A stretch of DNA of 64,000 bases from JAPXRI01 sp033813635. Its GTDB lineage: Bacteria; Bacillota; Clostridia; Oscillospirales; QAMX01. The notes below the pieces were generated by a model that was not told where the DNA came from, made no database searches, and saw only the letters and a list, made by a program, of their open reading frames with translations. Each line of letters begins with the position of its first letter. Positions within the stretch are counted from its first letter, which is position 1. Shown in pieces: positions 60,254 to 64,000 of this stretch. Made by a program: the position numbers and the translations under genes. The stretch is taken from NCBI GenBank assembly GCA_033813635.1, contig JAPXRI010000005.1:58272-122271 (forward strand). The letters run 5' to 3'.

Positions 60254-60474
60254 TTTTCGCCGAATCCCATCGTTTCCGAAATTAGCCCGTCGAGCTCGCT
60301 GCCGGATTCCTTGTCAAGGATCTGAATGACAAATCCGGCGTGTACGAGAACGTAGTCGCCGACCTTTGCGTTTTCGAAAAAACGAAGGCTTGCGCATCTC
60401 GCCACGCCGTTGTAGTCAATCGTCGCCAAACCGTTATCTTTGCTTACAATTCTGCCCGGCACAGCCAGACACAT
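60250..60474 (-). CDS. hypC: Hydrogenase assembly chaperone HypC
   Basis: A 74-residue chaperone that carries iron and docks to the large subunit. The mature N-terminus MCLAVPG supplies the essential Cys2, which fixes the start at ATG 60474 with AGGTG six bases upstream, not at the GTG nine bases earlier. VGDYVLVHAGF is conserved. The first 41 bases lie inside the 3' end of hypF. Confidence 0.96.
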   Translation of the reverse strand: MCLAVPGRIVSKDNGLATIDYNGVARCASLRFFENAKVGDYVLVHAGFVIQILDKESGSELDGLISETMGFGEK

Positions 60475-62737
60475 TAAAATCACCTGATTTCATCGAGCAT
60501 GACGCTATCGCGGCCTGACCGAAGGCTATTCCGCCGTCATTGGAGGGAACCTTCTCATTTGAAAAAGCGTGAAAGCCGAGGCTTTCGAGGACGGAAAGCC
60601 CGTTTTTCAGCAAATAGCTGTTCTGAAATACGCCGCCCGAGAGCACGGCGGCCTTTACCCCGTAGTGCCTTGCCGCCCGGGACGCGGCGTCTTTAATAAG
60701 CCCGACCACCGCGCGGTGGAATCTCGCGGATATGACCCCGGCACCGGTCCCGGCATCGGCGTCGCGGGCGGCGTCGCATATCAGCTGGCGCCAATCAAAG
60801 ATCATCGTGTCCGAGTCCTCCGCGATGTCGAAACCGTAGCTTCCGGAGGCGGTCTCGTCGATCGCCTGTTCCAGCGCGACCGCCGCCTGGCCCTCGTAGG
60901 TGGTGTGCTCGCCGAGCCCGGCGATGGCCGCGACGGCGTCGAACAGCCTTCCCGCGCCGGAGGTCAGCGGGGAGTTGACACCCCGCTCGCAGGCGCGCAG
61001 CAGTACCTCGGCCCTGGAGCCGTAGTTTTCGAAGAAGGCCAGCGCGGCGTCTTTACCGCGGGAAACATTCAGAACGGAGAGCGCCATGCGCCACGGCTCA
61101 CGGATTGCGGCTTCGCCGCCGGGGAGCGGGGCACAGAGCATATGGCCGACCCTCAGGCTTCTCGAAATGCCGCCGAGAAGTGCTTCGCCGCCCCAGAGCG
61201 TGTTGTCCTCGCCGTACCCGGTGCCGTCGAAAACGAACCCGATCGCGTCGCCTTCGACGCCGTTCTCCGCTAAAACCGAGGCGAAATGGGCGCGGTGGTG
61301 CTGGATTTGAATGACCGGCAATTTATCCTTAAAGCGCTGTGCATACCGCGTCGAGACATAGTCGGGATGCATGTCGCAGGCTATTATTTCAGGTTTCGCC
61401 TCAAACAGCCGCTCAAACGAGGCTATTTCGGCTTCGTAGCATTTCGCGGTGTCTATATCGTCCAGGTCGCCGATATGCCCGCTTAGAAACGCGTTTTCCC
61501 CTTTGATAAGACAAAACGTGTTCTTCTGCTGCGCCCCGAGAGCTAGAATCACATGTCCGCCGCCGTCGAGGCGCAGCGGCTCGGGGGCGTAGCCCCGGGC
61601 CCGTCGGATCATCCGGACCGCGTCGGCGGTGACAATGCTGACGCTGTCGTCCATTCTGCGGTGAATTTTTCTGTTATGGGTAAGCACCGCGTCTGCGAGT
61701 TTAAAATTTAAAACGGACGAGAGCGCTTCGCTGTCGTCATAGATCATCGGCCGCTCCGACAGGTTCGCGCTTGTCATCACGAGAGCATCCCGGTTTTCCA
61801 TAATGATGCAGTGCAGCGGGGTGTAGGGGAGCATAATGCCCAGACGGCTGTTGCCCGGCGCGATCTCTTCGGCGAGCGCGCAGCCCTGCTTTTTTTTCAA
61901 AAGGACGATGGGCTTCCGGGGGGAGCAGAGCGCTTTCGCCTCCGTGTCGTCGAGTTCGCAGAACCGCCTTACGGTGTCCAAATCGCGCATCATTACGGCA
62001 AAAGGCTTGTCATATCTTACTTTGTTTTTTCGAAGCTGGGCTACGGCTTCCCCATTTGCGGCGTCGCAGGCGAGGTGATACCCGCCGATCCCTTTTACGG
62101 CGACAATACGGCCTTTCGCAATGCGGTCGTCGAAAAGCTTGTAAGGGTCTCCGGGGACGGTCTTTCCGTTTTCGTAAAAGCAGAGCTTCGGTCCACAGAC
62201 GGGACAGGCGTTCGGCTGGGCGTGAAACCGCCTGTTTTCCGGGTCTTCATACTCCCGCCGGCACTCCGGGCACTGCTCGAATTCGGCCATCGTCGTGTTG
62301 GACCTGTCGTAGGGGATATCCCGGATGATAGTAAAGCGGGGACCGCAGTTTGTACAGTTTGTGAACGCATAACGGTAGCGCCTGTTGTTTTTATCCGAAA
62401 TATCCGCCGCGCATTCGGTGCATATGCCGATATCCGGCGATATCAGCGTGTTCTTCTCCCCGGCGAGGCTGCCGATTATAACAAAATCCCTGTCCCTGCC
62501 CAGAGGAATGGGGCGCGTCTCGACTGAGTCAATCCTCGCGAGAACCGGGCTGCGCGCCCTGAGTGAAGCGATGTACTCCTCGCACGCCGTTTCCTCGCCC
62601 TCTATCTCGGCGTATACACCCTCGGAGGTATTCCGTACAAAACCGAAAACCGAGAGGGATTTCGCGAGCCGGTACATGAAAGGGCGAAAGCCGACGCCCT
62701 GCACGATGCCCTTTACCGTGAGCGAATAGCGAATCAT
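60434..62737 (-). CDS. hypF: Carbamoyltransferase HypF
   Basis: A 767-residue multidomain protein that makes the cyanide precursor from carbamoyl phosphate. Order: acylphosphatase domain (VQGVGFRPFMYRLA, residues 9-90), two zinc fingers (CTECAAD...CTNCGPRF and CPECRRE...CPVCGP, 105-180), a YrdC-like domain (to about 380), and a Kae1/TsaD-like C-terminal domain with QHHRAHFASVLAE and FDGTGYG. The last about 20 residues run past the usual end into hypC in another frame. Confidence 0.97.
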   Translation of the reverse strand: MIRYSLTVKGIVQGVGFRPFMYRLAKSLSVFGFVRNTSEGVYAEIEGEETACEEYIASLRARSPVLARIDSVETRPIPLGRDRDFVIIGSLAGEKNTLISPDIGICTECAADISDKNNRRYRYAFTNCTNCGPRFTIIRDIPYDRSNTTMAEFEQCPECRREYEDPENRRFHAQPNACPVCGPKLCFYENGKTVPGDPYKLFDDRIAKGRIVAVKGIGGYHLACDAANGEAVAQLRKNKVRYDKPFAVMMRDLDTVRRFCELDDTEAKALCSPRKPIVLLKKKQGCALAEEIAPGNSRLGIMLPYTPLHCIIMENRDALVMTSANLSERPMIYDDSEALSSVLNFKLADAVLTHNRKIHRRMDDSVSIVTADAVRMIRRARGYAPEPLRLDGGGHVILALGAQQKNTFCLIKGENAFLSGHIGDLDDIDTAKCYEAEIASFERLFEAKPEIIACDMHPDYVSTRYAQRFKDKLPVIQIQHHRAHFASVLAENGVEGDAIGFVFDGTGYGEDNTLWGGEALLGGISRSLRVGHMLCAPLPGGEAAIREPWRMALSVLNVSRGKDAALAFFENYGSRAEVLLRACERGVNSPLTSGAGRLFDAVAAIAGLGEHTTYEGQAAVALEQAIDETASGSYGFDIAEDSDTMIFDWRQLICDAARDADAGTGAGVISARFHRAVVGLIKDAASRAARHYGVKAAVLSGGVFQNSYLLKNGLSVLESLGFHAFSNEKVPSNDGGIAFGQAAIASCSMKSGDFNVSGCAGQNCKQR

Positions 62738-63399
62738 TTACCCGCCTTTTTCTTTACCTGAGCCAGAATATACGCGGTGAGTTCGTCCGCCCGGTAGACC
62801 CCGTCCGCCTTTCCCGCTTCGAAGACAAGGGTTTTCGGATTGATATCGGATATATACTGCCTCATTTTTTTCGCATCCGCGTCGATATACGGCAGCAAAT
62901 CGGTCTTTGTGAGCACCGCCGTGTCGGCGTTTAGAAACGCCACCGGGTACTTCGCGGGCTTATCCTCGCCTTCGGCGACGCTCAAAACGACCATTCTCAT
63001 ATCCTCGCCGAGATCGTATCCCGACGGGCAGACGAGATTTCCCACGTTTTCTATGATGACAAGGTCGAGAGCGTCGAGCTCAAGCTGGGAAAGCTGGTTT
63101 TCTATCATTCTCGCGTCGAGATGGCACCCGCCGCCGGTGTTGATCTGGATTGCCTTGACCCCGGTTTTTCGGATACGCGCCGCGTCGTTCTCCGTCGCGA
63201 GATCGCCTTCGATGACGGCCGTCGCCACCTCGCTGCCGAGGCGCGGCAGTATGTTCTCAAGCAGCGTCGTTTTCCCGGAGCCGGGTGAACCGATTATATT
63301 GATGGCGCATACGCCGTGAGCTGCGAATTTTTCCCTGTTTTCGGACGCTATTTTGTTGTTGAGCGCCTTCAGATCCTGTTTTACGTCAACCTTCAGCAT
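62734..63399 (-). CDS. hypB: Hydrogenase nickel-insertion GTPase HypB
   Basis: A 221-residue SIMIBI GTPase. The P-loop is GSPGSGKTTLL (about 37-47), with switch GGGCHLDARM carrying the Cys/His metal ligands, IIENVGNLVCP (about 119) and LTKTDLLPY as the G4 region. There is no N-terminal CxxCxC nickel motif and no His-rich tail, so it is the minimal form. It overlaps hypA by 14 bases and hypF by an ATGA. Confidence 0.97.
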   Translation of the reverse strand: MLKVDVKQDLKALNNKIASENREKFAAHGVCAINIIGSPGSGKTTLLENILPRLGSEVATAVIEGDLATENDAARIRKTGVKAIQINTGGGCHLDARMIENQLSQLELDALDLVIIENVGNLVCPSGYDLGEDMRMVVLSVAEGEDKPAKYPVAFLNADTAVLTKTDLLPYIDADAKKMRQYISDINPKTLVFEAGKADGVYRADELTAYILAQVKKKAGK

Positions 63400-63751
63400 T
63401 GTTTTTTATCTCCTCGCAATAAATGCTCTGAATATAGACCTCTTCCCCGCGGATTATGGCAAAGTTTCTGCTTTTGCATACGGGACATACTATAGGGAAA
63501 GAATCTACTTCAAACTCAAAACCGCAGTCGCCGCATTTCGCGCAGGCGGGGAACTGCTCTATTTCCAGCTCGGCGCCTTTCAAGACCCCGCGCTGCGTCA
63601 ACGCTTCAAAGGCGAAAGAGAGCGCTTCCGGAAGCACGTTCGAGAGCTTCCCCACGGATATAACGACACGGTCCACACGTTTTATGTTTTTATCTTTCAA
63701 GGCCCGGGAAGCCGTCTCGAGCAGGTCCCGCATCAGCGACATCTCATGCAT
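63386..63751 (-). CDS. hypA: Hydrogenase nickel metallochaperone HypA
   Basis: A 121-residue nickel chaperone. It starts MHEMS, whose His2 binds nickel, and has the zinc loop with two CxxC pairs (CAKCGDCG near 73 and CPVCKS near 91). It is the first gene of the maturation set. A TATAAT-type box lies about 50 bases upstream, with no convincing -35. Confidence 0.95.
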   Translation of the reverse strand: MHEMSLMRDLLETASRALKDKNIKRVDRVVISVGKLSNVLPEALSFAFEALTQRGVLKGAELEIEQFPACAKCGDCGFEFEVDSFPIVCPVCKSRNFAIIRGEEVYIQSIYCEEIKNNAEG

Positions 63752-63864
63752 AAAACACCCGGCAGAAAATTTTCATCGGTGCTGCACGCCGATATGATTT
63801 TAATACTATTATATCATTATACCACGAAATGCCACAGAAAAAAACACTTTATTATGAACGCCAA

Positions 63865-64000
63865 ATGTCTGAAATTGTAGCGCTACAATACATATTGGAC
63901 AGTGGAAAAAAAATAGTGCGAGAATGGGACACATCGGTTAAGATTGAGTTACCACACAACAATCAGCCGAAAGGAAGTGTCCATTCCCGCATGAACAGTG
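63865..64000 (+). CDS. Open frame running off the right edge
   Basis: From ATG 63865 an uninterrupted frame of 45 codons (MSEIVALQYILDSGKKIVRE...) reaches the edge. Inside it an imperfect inverted repeat pairs GCGAGAATGGGACAC (63918-63932) with GTGTCCATTCCCGC (63977-63990). An alternative is a gene starting at ATG 63991 behind AAAGGAAG. Repeats like these occur at transposon ends, but no family is recognised. Confidence 0.2.
   Translation, partial: MSEIVALQYILDSGKKIVREWDTSVKIELPHNNQPKGSVHSRMNS

Noticed and set aside
1..64000. tRNA, rRNA or CRISPR loci
   Set aside because: No cloverleaf, rRNA core sequence or regularly spaced repeat array was seen when reading the gene-free stretches.

Overview
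The window looks like chromosomal DNA of an anaerobic, endospore-forming Firmicute, most likely a GC-rich clostridial lineage (Oscillospirales-like; this placement is inference). The evidence is a gerA-type germinant-receptor operon and a cwlJ-gerQ pair (spores), a glycyl radical enzyme with its activase and a ferredoxin-linked [NiFe] hydrogenase (strict anaerobiosis), a PyrD/PyrK dihydroorotate dehydrogenase, a T-box leader, and an AspRS fused to GatC. I saw no rRNA, tRNA, CRISPR array or complete insertion sequence.

Layout. (1) 119-5842, minus: an operon of a GH106/GH2-like protein, a glycyl radical enzyme and its activase, behind a strong promoter. (2) 6066-6536: a flavodoxin. (3) 6669-10836, plus: a germinant-receptor operon in the order A-C-B-D. 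(4) 11027-13441: a thioesterase, a small DNA-repair/YjbR operon (MGMT-like, Fpg/Nei-like, MmcQ) and a collapsed WYL-regulator pseudogene. (5) 13641-19375, minus: a seven-gene pyrimidine operon, pyrC-K-D-F-E-B-I. (6) 19498-24902, minus: aspS::gatC-gatA-gatB behind a consensus promoter and a T-box. (7) 24997-25623: thiamine pyrophosphokinase. (8) 25769-46863: a carbohydrate island of predicted cytoplasmic glycosidase-like proteins (GxGYxYP, DUF4091, DUF4838, GH20/67-like, two beta-propeller proteins, SGNH hydrolase, FG-GAP protein), a Gfo/Idh oxidoreductase, a TIM-barrel isomerase, two AraC regulators, a YfcC-type carrier and an orphan ABC ATPase. Several gene fragments (DUF4091 tail, DUF4838 head, a probable IS256-type transposase scrap) mark 30-34 kb as a place of past rearrangement; 28-36 kb also looks more AT-rich by eye. 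(9) 47050-47913, plus: cwlJ-gerQ. (10) 63751-47968, minus: hypA-B-F-C-D-E, then a canonical promoter, then an 11-subunit complex-I-like [NiFe] hydrogenase and its maturation protease.

How parts work together. The hydrogenase has homologues of all eleven NuoA,B,C,D,H,I,J,K,L,M,N core subunits but no NADH module, and its large subunit keeps both Cys pairs of a NiFe site. It probably oxidises ferredoxin, makes H2 and pumps ions, with HypA-F and HycI building the active site next door. The aspS::gatC-gatA-gatB operon implies tRNA-dependent amidation (Asp-tRNA-Asn and/or Glu-tRNA-Gln) under T-box control. In the sugar island one AraC regulator sits between two mirror-image copies of a 78-79 bp promoter/operator module that face the isomerase/oxidoreductase operon on one side and the DUF4838 gene on the other. 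This is the clearest unusual regulatory structure in the window.
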